NCBI GenBank assembly: GCA_944359725.1
Contig: CALVSY010000008.1
Location: 1 to 57,166, forward strand
Origin: an uncultured Bacilli bacterium
Lineage (GTDB): Bacteria > Bacillota_I > Bacilli_A > RF39 > UBA660
Length of the DNA: 57,166 nucleotides
Direction: 5' to 3'
This document shows positions 50,334-57,166 of this stretch, in pieces. Position numbers and translations under genes: made by a program. How positions within the stretch are numbered: position 1 is the stretch's first letter; every line of letters begins with the position of its first letter. Under the pieces are notes generated by a model. The model did not search any database. It was given only the letters and a program-made list of their open reading frames with translations, and was not told the origin of the DNA.

Positions 50334-51518
50334 TTACGACAAATTAAATACTTTTAAAACATCTACAAATTTATCTACTTCTTCTTTAGTATTATAAAAA
50401 TAAAAGCTTACTCTTAAGGTCTTATTTACTCCTAGCACTTCTGATAGTATTTTAGCACAATGACTACCGACCCTAATACAAATATGATTTTTATTTAAAT
50501 AGCTAGATACATATTTAATTGGCACGTTATCTATATTAAACGTAATAATTCCATTTTCTATATCTTTGTTATATATTATTATGTTTTTTATCTCACTTAG
50601 CTTTTTAATGGCATACTTTTTTAAGTTTATTTCATGCTCATGAATGTGTTTTATCCCAACTTTATTTATATAATCAATGGCAGCGCCAAGCCCCATTATG
50701 CCCGCTATATTTTGAGTTCCTGCCTCTAATTTTTGTGGTACTTCTTTATATAAAACGTTTTTATTACTATCAAAAAACGCGTTCATACCGCCACCGGTTA
50801 TTATTGGATTTACTTTACTTAAGTATTTTTCTTTTCCATATAAAACTCCTATTCCGGTTGGTCCTAACATTTTATGGGCAGAAAAAACTAGAAAATCACA
50901 ATCAATATCGGTAACATCTATCTTTTGATGAGGAGCACTTTGAGATGCATCTACTAAAACAAGTATACCTAGTTTATGAGCAAGATTACATATCTCTTTA
51001 ATAGGTCTTACATCCCCTATTACGTTTGTTACGTGTGAAATTGCTATTAACTTAGTGTTTTTATTTATTTTTTCTTTTACTTTTTTTAAAGAAACAGAAA
51101 AATCATCCTCTAAATCTATATAACTAATTGTTGCTCCATTTTTACTTAATATATTAAACAAAGGTAAAATAAGAGATGCGTGTTCTGATTTCGTTGTTAA
51201 AACCTCATCCCCCGATTTTAAGTACGATTTAAAAAATCCTTCTATTATCATGTTAAGTGACATTGTTGCACCAGAGGTAAAAACTATTTCATTAGGCGAT
51301 TTTGCATTAATAAACTTTGCAACTTTTTTTCGTACGTTTAATATCTTATCATCCACTAATAAACTTAAATCATAATCGCCACGAGAGCCATTAACACTAT
51401 AATTCTCATAATAATCATTAACCTCTTTTATAACACTATTAGGCTTAAACGTTGTTGCAGCATTATCAAAATAAATTACATCTTTGTTTAACATTTTAAA
51501 ATCATCTTTATAATTCAA
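50334..51518 (-). CDS. sufS: Cysteine desulfurase, SufS-type
   Basis: PLP-dependent class V aminotransferase that removes sulfur from cysteine for Fe-S assembly. IYFDNAATTFKPNSVIKEV opens the fold; SEHASLILPL, VDASQSAPHQKIDV and the PLP-lysine motif VFSAHKMLGPTGIGVLYG follow. The catalytic loop reads RVGSHCAKI (RAGHHCAQP in many SufS), with the Cys kept. TTG at 51516-51518 is chosen as it is eight bases from GGAGG. Not linked to the sufC-sufB pair at 33 kb; a SufU partner is not visible. Confidence 0.9.
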   Translation of the reverse strand: MNYKDDFKMLNKDVIYFDNAATTFKPNSVIKEVNDYYENYSVNGSRGDYDLSLLVDDKILNVRKKVAKFINAKSPNEIVFTSGATMSLNMIIEGFFKSYLKSGDEVLTTKSEHASLILPLFNILSKNGATISYIDLEDDFSVSLKKVKEKINKNTKLIAISHVTNVIGDVRPIKEICNLAHKLGILVLVDASQSAPHQKIDVTDIDCDFLVFSAHKMLGPTGIGVLYGKEKYLSKVNPIITGGGMNAFFDSNKNVLYKEVPQKLEAGTQNIAGIMGLGAAIDYINKVGIKHIHEHEINLKKYAIKKLSEIKNIIIYNKDIENGIITFNIDNVPIKYVSSYLNKNHICIRVGSHCAKILSEVLGVNKTLRVSFYFYNTKEEVDKFVDVLKVFNLS

Positions 51519-51610
51519 AAGCATCACCTCCATTTGGCTTATTATTAATTCATTAATATTTTATTCCTGAGGAAATTAAGAGCATTTGCTATTAACACTA
51601 TTAATTAAAA

Positions 51611-51634
51611 AAAGACAAGTTTTACCTCGTCTTT
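51611..51634 (-). terminator. Terminator of the amidotransferase gene
   Basis: Stem AAAGACAAG/CTCGTCTTT (one G-U pair) with U-run on the minus strand. Confidence 0.75.
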
Positions 51635-52338
51635 TTTCTTTTTTTATAACTATACTCTTCTGCGGCATCTACAAACCTGTTAAATATTTTATTGCTATTT
51701 TCATCATCAGTAATCAATTCAGGATGCCATTGCAAACCTATATTAAAATCACAATAAGGATTTTCTATAGCTTCTATTACACCGTCTTCAGCAATAGCTG
51801 ATACTTTATGAATCCCACTATCTTTAATAGCATAAGCATGTTTACTATTTACCATAATACAATTTTTACCAATAATATCTTTTAACTTACTATCGTACAA
51901 TTTTACTTTATGTACATACTTTTCTTTCGATTTATGCTCTACACCATTATATTCAATTTTTTTGTTTTCAATTTTTTCTTTACCATGTGCTGCCATTATT
52001 TGCATTCCAGCACATATCCCAAGATATGGAATATTGTTTTTAAAAGCATAAGCATATATAAATCTATCAAATCCAAAAAGTTTTAAAGCACCTGGTTTTA
52101 TTATTGCATCACACATCTTTATCGATGATACTATATCTTTTTTTTCACCAAAAGTTAAATCCGGTATGTTTCTTAATCTTACCTCTTGAAAGTTAGCTAT
52201 TTGTGTAGGAAATATTCCAACTGGTCTTGCACCTGCTTTAGAAATACTTTCTATAATTGGTGTTAAAACCTCATATATCATATCACCATCTTTATCCTCG
52301 TATGGATACTCTATAATACCAACAACTGGTTTATTCAT
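51622..52338 (-). CDS. Class I glutamine amidotransferase (peptidase C26, PuuD-like)
   Basis: A 238-residue gamma-glutamyl hydrolase-type amidotransferase. The catalytic Cys is in GICAGMQIM, and His/Glu are in LQWHPELI. A gamma-glutamyl-GABA hydrolase or similar role is likely from the family; the exact substrate is not shown. It begins at the ATG at 52336-52338 after AGGAGTG. It ends in a basic tail KKRKKTR. Neighbours (sufS, HIT) give no pathway hint. Confidence 0.88.
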   Translation of the reverse strand: MNKPVVGIIEYPYEDKDGDMIYEVLTPIIESISKAGARPVGIFPTQIANFQEVRLRNIPDLTFGEKKDIVSSIKMCDAIIKPGALKLFGFDRFIYAYAFKNNIPYLGICAGMQIMAAHGKEKIENKKIEYNGVEHKSKEKYVHKVKLYDSKLKDIIGKNCIMVNSKHAYAIKDSGIHKVSAIAEDGVIEAIENPYCDFNIGLQWHPELITDDENSNKIFNRFVDAAEEYSYKKRKKTR

Positions 52339-52477
52339 AAAATTCACTCCTTTTTATTAAGTAATGCATATAGTAGCGCAAACATGCGTTTTTGTCAAAT
52401 TTAACACTACTAATAAAAACATAAAATAATTAATAAAAATATTATTTTTATGATAAAATAAAATCAGAGGTGAAATT

Positions 52478-52876
52478 ATGAAAGATTGTATTTTTTGTAA
52501 GATAGTTAATGGCGAAATTCCTAGTATGAAAGTATATGAAGATGATTTATGCATGGCTTATTTAGATATTAATCCGGATACTGATGGTCATACGTTAATA
52601 ATTCCTAAAGAGCATTATGAAGATATTTACGAATTACCAAAGGATGTTTTAGAACATATATTTAACGTTTCAAAAAACTTAATGAATGATTTAAAAAATA
52701 AACTAAAGTGCAGTGGCTATACGCTTATGATTAACTACGGTAGTAGTCAGGAGGTAAAACATTTTCACTTGCATGTTAAACCACAATATAAAGATAAAAA
52801 ATTCGTTGAATTTATAAAACATAAAGAACTTTTAAAAGATATTAACGAAGTACACAAAATAATAAAAGAGGCTTAA
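52478..52876 (+). CDS. HIT-family nucleotide hydrolase/transferase
   Basis: A 132-residue HINT-like protein: DCIFCKIVNGEIPSMKVYED (with the CxxC zinc pair), YLDINPDTDGHTLIIPKEHY and the histidine triad HFHLHVKP. Family members hydrolyse AMP- or purine-linked substrates. Start ATG with AGAGGTG. Convergent with vanY and sharing its terminator. Confidence 0.93.
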   Translation: MKDCIFCKIVNGEIPSMKVYEDDLCMAYLDINPDTDGHTLIIPKEHYEDIYELPKDVLEHIFNVSKNLMNDLKNKLKCSGYTLMINYGSSQEVKHFHLHVKPQYKDKKFVEFIKHKELLKDINEVHKIIKEA

Positions 52877-52887
52877 AAGCCTCTTTT
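52864..52887. terminator. Bidirectional terminator between HIT and vanY-like genes
   Basis: Eleven-bp stem AAAAGAGGCTT/AAGCCTCTTTT overlapping both stops. Confidence 0.88.
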
Positions 52888-54040
52888 AATTTATACCCAA
52901 ATACTCTTCTAACGTAAGTTTACTTTCTTTTACTTTAGTTGCGGTATCAACTCCCAAATACCTTATGTGCCAAGGTTCATAGATATAACCTGTTATATTT
53001 GTTTTATCCTTTGGATATCTTACTATAAATCCATATAAATGGGCATTTTCCTCTATCCATTTAGCTTCTATAGTATCACTAAAAGATCGGTCAGTTGATC
53101 CAACGTCAAATGCAAGACCAGTTTGATGCTCAGAGTATCCAGGCTTTGCAGAGTACGTATTTGCAATTTCTTCTCCATCTTTTAAAACGTATTTTTGATG
53201 CAATATTTCTTGATCTTTATATGAACGATATCCAGAAATTAAAGTTAAATCAAGGTTTAATGCCTTAGCATCAGCTTGCATGTTTTCTAAAGCTTTTAGG
53301 GCTTCTTTATTAACTTTAGGATCATAGTCTTTTGGAAGTCCATACTTTTTATTTACAATTAAAATACCATTAACATATGTTAATCCGTCTTTAACTTCTA
53401 TTACAGGTTCTTTATTAACCTTTTTAATCATATCTTTTTTTACGTTAATCTTTCTATAAAGATATTCATTATAATCATCTGATACCGATGCCTTATAAGT
53501 TATTAAATAAGTACCAATTCTATTATTATTTAAATTAGAGTTTACTTTAACATTATCGCTTTGTTTATTATTAATTACTAAAGTTACGTACTCATCTTCA
53601 TATTTACTTCCATCATTTAAATTAATAGTGCTTTTTCCGTTTAATTTAAATGATGCATAATTATTACTGTGAGTTTTTTTATAATCATTAATTACTTTAT
53701 CACATGTTTTATTTTGTTTAGTTAACCTTACCAAAGTGTTATCCAAAACTTCAAAACCATCTTCTTGCAAGTTGTTATATAATGCTTTTTTTATGATTTT
53801 ATCATCTGTACTTACTTTGTAATTTTCTTTTATAACACATGATTTAAAGTAATTTGTAAAAGTAACGTTATTTTCTAATTCATAATTTTCTTTTTTTACT
53901 TTAAAACTATCTTCATATTTATCTGAAAAAAGTAAAGAAAAAAAAGTAATAGCATAAAACATAAACGTAAAAACAATAAATATAAGTATTAATAAATTAA
54001 ATATTTTTAACCTTTTACCTTTTATTTTAATTTTAAACAT
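52886..54040 (-). CDS. VanY-type D,D-carboxypeptidase (M15B)
   Basis: A 384-residue membrane-anchored zinc peptidase. An N-terminal transmembrane helix (residues about 12-34) is followed by a long immunoglobulin-like/linker region (residues 40-215, with ASFKLNGKSTINLNDGS and RIGTYLITYKASV), then the M15 domain: LTLISGYRSYKDQ, SAKPGYSEHQTGLAFDVG (zinc His/Asp) and YEPWHIRYLG. The Cys in CVIKENY and CDKVI may pair. Likely trims D-Ala from cell-wall precursors; no vanA-type genes are near, so housekeeping is likelier than resistance. Confidence 0.92.
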   Translation of the reverse strand: MFKIKIKGKRLKIFNLLILIFIVFTFMFYAITFFSLLFSDKYEDSFKVKKENYELENNVTFTNYFKSCVIKENYKVSTDDKIIKKALYNNLQEDGFEVLDNTLVRLTKQNKTCDKVINDYKKTHSNNYASFKLNGKSTINLNDGSKYEDEYVTLVINNKQSDNVKVNSNLNNNRIGTYLITYKASVSDDYNEYLYRKINVKKDMIKKVNKEPVIEVKDGLTYVNGILIVNKKYGLPKDYDPKVNKEALKALENMQADAKALNLDLTLISGYRSYKDQEILHQKYVLKDGEEIANTYSAKPGYSEHQTGLAFDVGSTDRSFSDTIEAKWIEENAHLYGFIVRYPKDKTNITGYIYEPWHIRYLGVDTATKVKESKLTLEEYLGIN

Positions 54041-54094
54041 TTATATCACCTTTATATCCATTTTTATTTTGCATTATTTTTATTTAATTTATTA

Positions 54095-54122
54095 GAAAAA
54101 AAGAAGCAAAATTTTGCTTCCT
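54095..54122 (-). terminator. Terminator of the YjcZ-like pair
   Basis: Perfect palindromic stem GAAGCAAAA/TTTTGCTTC with U-run on the minus strand. Confidence 0.85.
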
Positions 54123-54251
54123 TTAGCATATAAATGAACCAACTATTATAGCAAGTAAAATATATAATACTATTATTAATAAATAGCCATTACCGCTTCT
54201 TCTTGGGGTGCATCCACAAGAATTAGTAGTTGTCTGTGTGCAGCATGCCAT
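54123..54251 (-). CDS. YjcZ-like peptide with Cys-rich head
   Basis: A 42-residue peptide. The N-terminal part MACCTQTTTNSCGCTPRR has four Cys; the C-terminal part is a hydrophobic helix GYLLIIVLYILLAIIVGSFI, which matches the YjcZ/sporulation-peptide pattern (G-x-x-LIVVL-x-ILLxII-x-GA). AGGAGG lies ten bases upstream of the ATG. Second of two tandem peptide genes. The extra Cys-rich head is unlike usual YjcZ peptides and could cross-link. Confidence 0.75.
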   Translation of the reverse strand: MACCTQTTTNSCGCTPRRSGNGYLLIIVLYILLAIIVGSFIC

Positions 54252-54276
54252 AATCTATAAACCTCCTTTTTTTATA

Positions 54277-54360
54277 TTAAACGTAAGCACCTATTATGAT
54301 TACTAATAAAATAAATAGTACTAATATAATTCCAGCGCCAGATGCGTAATTGTTTCCCAT
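54277..54360 (-). CDS. YjcZ-family sporulation peptide
   Basis: A 27-residue peptide starting MGNNYASGAGIILVLFILL and ending IGAYV. It matches the YjcZ/YczN-type small sporulation peptides of Bacilli (SGYGG-x-GFALIVVLFILLIIVGA-x). AGGAGG precedes the ATG. A sigma-K-like promoter lies 30 bases upstream. Followed by the Cys-rich paralogue. Confidence 0.85.
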   Translation of the reverse strand: MGNNYASGAGIILVLFILLVIIIGAYV

Positions 54361-54390
54361 AATTCATTCCTCCTTTTTGTCTTTTCAAAG

Positions 54391-54418
54391 TATTTTATGG
54401 TAATCCTATAAAATGTGT
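54391..54418 (-). promoter_or_regulatory. Candidate sigma-K promoter of the YjcZ pair
   Basis: On the minus strand ACAC (54415-54418), a 15-nt spacer, and CATAAAATA (54391-54399), fitting the sigma-K pattern (-35 AC, -10 CATA-x-x-x-TA). Confidence 0.45.
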
Positions 54419-54438
54419 GATTATGTTTGTTAAAAAAG

Positions 54439-54467
54439 TTGCCAGAAAGCATATAATTTGTTATGAT
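54439..54467 (+). promoter_or_regulatory. Sigma-A promoter of the PrsA-like gene
   Basis: TTGCCA (54439-54444), 17-nt spacer, TATGAT (54462-54467), then AGGAGG (54484-54489) eleven bases before the ATG. Confidence 0.7.
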
Positions 54468-54499
54468 ATATAAGTAAATTGATAGGAGGCTAAACAAAA

Positions 54500-55759
54500 A
54501 TGGCAGAAAAAAAAGATACTAAACAAAAAAAAGATGCTACTAAAACTGCTAAAGAAAAAAAGATGGCAAAAGCATCTAAAAAAGTAAGTGAAACTAAAAA
54601 AGAAGTGAAAAAAACAGTTAGTAAATCAAAGCCAGTAAAAAAAGAAGAAGAAAAAAAGAAAACAGTAAAAGAAGAAAAAGTAGTTGATACTTATGCTTCT
54701 AAATTACAAAAGAATAAAAAAGAGTCAAAACTAAAAAGATGGTTTAATAATTTAACATTAGAACAATTAATAATCGGTGGAGTTATAATTATCGCGATAT
54801 TATTAATCGTATTAATTATCGTATCAACTAAAAACACCAAGACAAAAGATGGTGATGATATAGTTGTAAAACTAGATGGCATGACAATTACCGCTGATGA
54901 TTTATATGATGAGTTAAAAAATCAAGGCGGACAAACCATTGCAATTAACATGGTAGACGATTACATATTAAATAAAGAATACGAAACAACGGATGAAATG
55001 GAAGAATCCGCTGAAGCAACAATTGATAATTATAAAAGTACTTACGGAGATAACTATGAGTCATTCTTAGAATACAATGGTATCGCTAATGATAGTGAGT
55101 TAAAAGAATTATTAATTAGAAATAGTAAACTTTCAAGCGCAACTGATGATTATATTAAAGATAATTTGAAAGAAAAAGAAATGAAAGATTATTATGACAA
55201 TGAAATCGTTGGAGACATAGAAGCTAAACATATATTAATATCTTATAAAGAAGATGATAGCTTATCTGACGAAGAAAACGAAGCAAAAGAAAAAGAAGCC
55301 AAGGCTAAAGCAGAAGAAGTAATTGAAAAATTAAAAAATGGTGAAGATTTTGATAAGCTTGTAAAAGAATATTCTGAAGACGAATCAACCAAGGATAACG
55401 GTGGTGATTTAGGTTACTTTAACAAAGGTGACATGGTGCAAGAATTTGAAGATGCAGCTTACGCTTTAGATGTTAACGAATACACAACAGAACCTGTTAA
55501 AACAGAATATGGATATCATATAATTATGAAAACTGGTCAAAAAGAAAAACCAAGTTATGAAAAATCAAAAGATACTATTGAAGAAAAACTAGTAGAACAA
55601 AAAAAGGAAGAAGATTCAACAATAAGTGTTAAAGCAATGATCGCATTAAGAGAAAAATACAACATGCAAATAAAAGATAAAACTATAAAAAGTGACTATA
55701 ACGATTATATAAAAGAAGCTACCACAACTACGACTACAACTACTTCATCTAGTAACTAA
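54500..55759 (+). CDS. PrsA-like peptidyl-prolyl isomerase, membrane-anchored
   Basis: Post-translocation foldase, 419 residues. The first ~85 residues are cytoplasmic and extremely Lys/Glu-rich (KEKKMAKASKKVSETKKEV); a transmembrane helix lies at about 90-109, with no lipobox, so it is not a lipoprotein like B. subtilis PrsA. A SurA-N-like region (VKLDGMTITADDLYDELKN) precedes a parvulin domain (EIVGDIEAKHILISYKEDD, GGDLGYFNKGDMVQEFEDAA, VKTEYGYHIIM). The C-terminus ends with eight Thr and SSSN. The basic N-terminal tail is unusual for this family. Confidence 0.9.
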   Translation: MAEKKDTKQKKDATKTAKEKKMAKASKKVSETKKEVKKTVSKSKPVKKEEEKKKTVKEEKVVDTYASKLQKNKKESKLKRWFNNLTLEQLIIGGVIIIAILLIVLIIVSTKNTKTKDGDDIVVKLDGMTITADDLYDELKNQGGQTIAINMVDDYILNKEYETTDEMEESAEATIDNYKSTYGDNYESFLEYNGIANDSELKELLIRNSKLSSATDDYIKDNLKEKEMKDYYDNEIVGDIEAKHILISYKEDDSLSDEENEAKEKEAKAKAEEVIEKLKNGEDFDKLVKEYSEDESTKDNGGDLGYFNKGDMVQEFEDAAYALDVNEYTTEPVKTEYGYHIIMKTGQKEKPSYEKSKDTIEEKLVEQKKEEDSTISVKAMIALREKYNMQIKDKTIKSDYNDYIKEATTTTTTTTSSSN

Positions 55760-55765
55760 AAAAAT

Positions 55766-55797
55766 AAAACAGTTCATAAAAATTGAGCTGTTTTTTT
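55766..55797 (+). terminator. Terminator of the PrsA-like gene
   Basis: Stem AAAACAGTTCA/TGAGCTGTTTT with a run of seven T. Confidence 0.8.
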
Positions 55798-55798
55798 A

Positions 55799-56093
55799 AT
55801 ATAGAGTCTGTAAATAAATATCCCAATTCATTAAAAAATTGGGAAGAAAATTGGAATGCCATTTGTCCATTCTTTAATTATTCAGATTCTATAAGAAAGA
55901 TTATGTATACAACTAATACCATCGAATCATTAAATAGACAATTTAGAAAATATACTAAAACTAAAGCCGTATTCCCTACCGATGATTCATTAATGAAATG
56001 CTTAAAAATATAACTAAAAAATGGACTACTAGATATGGTAGTTGGGATTTAATTCTTGCTGAATTATCTATCATGTTTGACGGTAGAATTTAG
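55799..56093 (+). pseudogene. IS256-family transposase C-terminal remnant
   Basis: Residues KYPNSLKNWEENW, then IRKIMYTTNTIESLNRQFRK and FPTDDSLMKCL match the C-terminal part of IS256/Mutator transposases. At about 55998-56005 about 13 bases are missing, moving the frame; the rest, KNITKKWTTRYGSWDLILAE and FDGRI, ends at the TAG at 56091-56093. The N-terminal and catalytic parts are absent. It begins just past the PrsA terminator, so the element's left part has been lost. Confidence 0.88.
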
Positions 56094-56138
56094 TTCTTTG
56101 ACAATTTAAATTTATATGTTATTATTTATATAACAAAA

Positions 56139-56164
56139 AGAAGCAAGTTATTTAACTTGCTTCT
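56139..56164 (-). terminator. Terminator of recX
   Basis: Twelve-bp stem AGAAGCAAGTTA/TAACTTGCTTCT with U-rich tail on the minus strand. Confidence 0.85.
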
Positions 56165-56207
56165 AATCATGGATAGATACCATTTACACAGATTTTCTTA
56201 CACTCTC

Positions 56208-56981
56208 TTAATATACATCTTCTTTCATAACTTTATTAATATCATCTTTAGTATAACCTTTTAAATATAATTTCTGCATTATAAAATAATTTAATTTATC
56301 ACCATTATATTTACTTTTATACTTGTTATATAACCGTTCATAATCCTTTTTTAATTTCGTATCATCCGTTTTTATATCTAATAATGACATTTCATTTAAT
56401 ATGTCCTCTTTATAATATCCTAAATTAATAAAATGATTTATAAGTTTATTTTTTACAGAATTGTAACTTCCCTTTTTAATTTTTAGCTGTTTTTTTAATA
56501 ATTTATTTAATTTTTCTTTTATTAAACTATTATCTATTTTACTTATTTCTTCATCTATAATATCTTTATTTATATCATGCTTTAATAACTCATTTTTTAT
56601 CTTTATTGGTCCGTTTAAAGTAAGGTTTATTTGGTCATTTATAAAAGCTTTAGTAAATGGTACGTCATTTAAATAACCTTCACTAATAAGTCTTTTTACT
56701 ATGTTTTCTATAACTTTATTACTTACGTTTTTTTTGCTTAAATAATTTTTTATTTCTTTAATACTTCTCATTTTAATAGATATGTATTTTAAGGCTAAAA
56801 AGTAGTTTTTTTCCTCTTCGTTTTGTTTTAATAACGCATCTAACTTATCATCCGGTATTTCTTTATTAAAAAGTAAATTATTCTTTACTATTACATCTTC
56901 ATAAAGTTCTATTTCTTTATTATTATCTAAAGTTATTTTATATTTATCCTTACCAGTTTTTTTATATTTTAGTATTTTCAT
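56208..56981 (-). CDS. recX: Recombination regulator RecX
   Basis: Modulator of RecA filaments, 257 residues, made of helical repeats: YISIKMRSIKEIKNYLSKK, VIENIVKRLISEGYLNDVPF and LINHFINLGYYKEDIL. The basic start KYKKTGKDKYKITLDN forms the N-terminal strand region of Firmicute RecX. No recA nearby. AAGGAGGAC precedes the ATG. Confidence 0.92.
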   Translation of the reverse strand: MKILKYKKTGKDKYKITLDNNKEIELYEDVIVKNNLLFNKEIPDDKLDALLKQNEEEKNYFLALKYISIKMRSIKEIKNYLSKKNVSNKVIENIVKRLISEGYLNDVPFTKAFINDQINLTLNGPIKIKNELLKHDINKDIIDEEISKIDNSLIKEKLNKLLKKQLKIKKGSYNSVKNKLINHFINLGYYKEDILNEMSLLDIKTDDTKLKKDYERLYNKYKSKYNGDKLNYFIMQKLYLKGYTKDDINKVMKEDVY

Positions 56982-57060
56982 AAGTCCTCCTTAAAAATTA
57001 AATAAAGAAATATTTGTATATATAAATTATATTTTCATATTACCACACATACATTTGTTT

Positions 57061-57166
57061 GTAAATAATATTTTTTGCAGAACAAAATCAAAATTAAAAA
57101 TTTTGCGCATTGGTCGTCACCGATCAAGCATTCCTGCTTCATAGACTAAGTATTCTTACTTCTCAG
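57061..57166 (-). mobile_element. Candidate right end of an IS200/IS605 (TnpB-type) element
   Basis: Read on the minus strand the edge begins GAAGTAAGAATACTTAGTC, then ATGAAGCAGGAATGC and a hairpin around GCTTGATCGG...CGACCAATGC (57110-57132), ending near TTTGCGC. This resembles the 3' part of TnpB genes and the conserved right end (omega-RNA scaffold) of IS605-type elements, where ACTTAG-x-CTATGAAGCAGGAA is common. TnpB itself would lie beyond the window's right edge. I recognise it by pattern only. Confidence 0.45.

Noticed and set aside
1-57166. CRISPR array, rRNA or tRNA genes
   Set aside because: No evenly spaced repeats of 24-40 bases and no tRNA-like cloverleaf with TTCRA box were noticed; repeated HTH units at 35.3-36.6 kb are protein repeats, not CRISPR.

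Overview
The window is a compact, AT-rich stretch (by eye roughly 70 percent A+T) of a chromosome from an endospore-forming Firmicute. Nearly all genes lie on the minus strand in short operons with strong Shine-Dalgarno sites and small rho-independent terminators. Sporulation genes (spoIVFA, spoIVFB, a pro-sequence sigma-K, a sigma-F-type factor with a SpoIIAA-like protein, spoVAC/AD/AE, YjcZ-type peptides) sit among Bacilli-type housekeeping genes with B. subtilis-like neighbourhoods. A reduced Bacilli/Erysipelotrichia-like gut lineage is my inference; no rRNA or tRNA was found to settle it.

Layout. 1-0.6 kb: tail of an IS30-type transposase and a candidate small RNA. 0.6-6.6 kb: gmk, an orphan Flp-type pilin, a surface LRR protein, a DUF192 protein, and a WG-repeat / small membrane protein / sortase operon. 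6.7-14.7 kb: the conserved wall-shape, ribosome and sporulation cluster (SPOR protein, radC, mreC, mreD, spoIVFA, spoIVFB, rplU, prp, rpmA, trmB, obg). 14.8-20.9 kb: a second LRR protein, a type I toxin-antitoxin-like locus, yqeH, yqeG, prsW, sigK and a cadherin-like wall protein. 21-28.8 kb: ileS with its T-box, sepF, efp, rpmG and a class B PBP. 28.8-35.3 kb: a second type I-like locus, tmcAL, spoVA genes, a two-gene SufC/SufB system and the spoIIAA-sigF pair. 35.3-44.6 kb: tandem-HTH genes (one intact, one decayed), gpsA, an ORF6N protein, DUF1848, a membrane glycosyltransferase pair, an XRE regulator and metK. 44.7-57.2 kb: a Ca-type P-ATPase, DacA, a DUF1016 nuclease, ssb, sufS, a class I amidotransferase, HIT, VanY, two YjcZ peptides, PrsA, an IS256 remnant, recX and what looks like the end of an IS605/TnpB-type element.

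How genes work together. SpoIVFA, SpoIVFB and pro-sigma-K form the mother-cell checkpoint that releases sigma-K; YjcZ peptides carry a sigma-K-like promoter; SpoVA proteins load dipicolinic acid. MreC/MreD, the PBP, DacA, VanY, SepF and PrsA serve wall growth and division. SufS may supply sulfur to the SufC/SufB scaffold.

Most interesting: (1) two convergent small-RNA / hydrophobic-peptide loci at 16.0 and 29.2 kb with flanking inverted repeats, plus a related orphan RNA at 0.4 kb; (2) a spoIIA locus with no spoIIAB and a SpoIIAA lacking the phospho-serine; (3) an 89-codon gene with no ATG/GTG/TTG start, apparently initiated at ATT; (4) a protein made of tandem helix-turn-helix repeats beside its decaying duplicate; (5) a periodic LDF motif in the WG-repeat protein.
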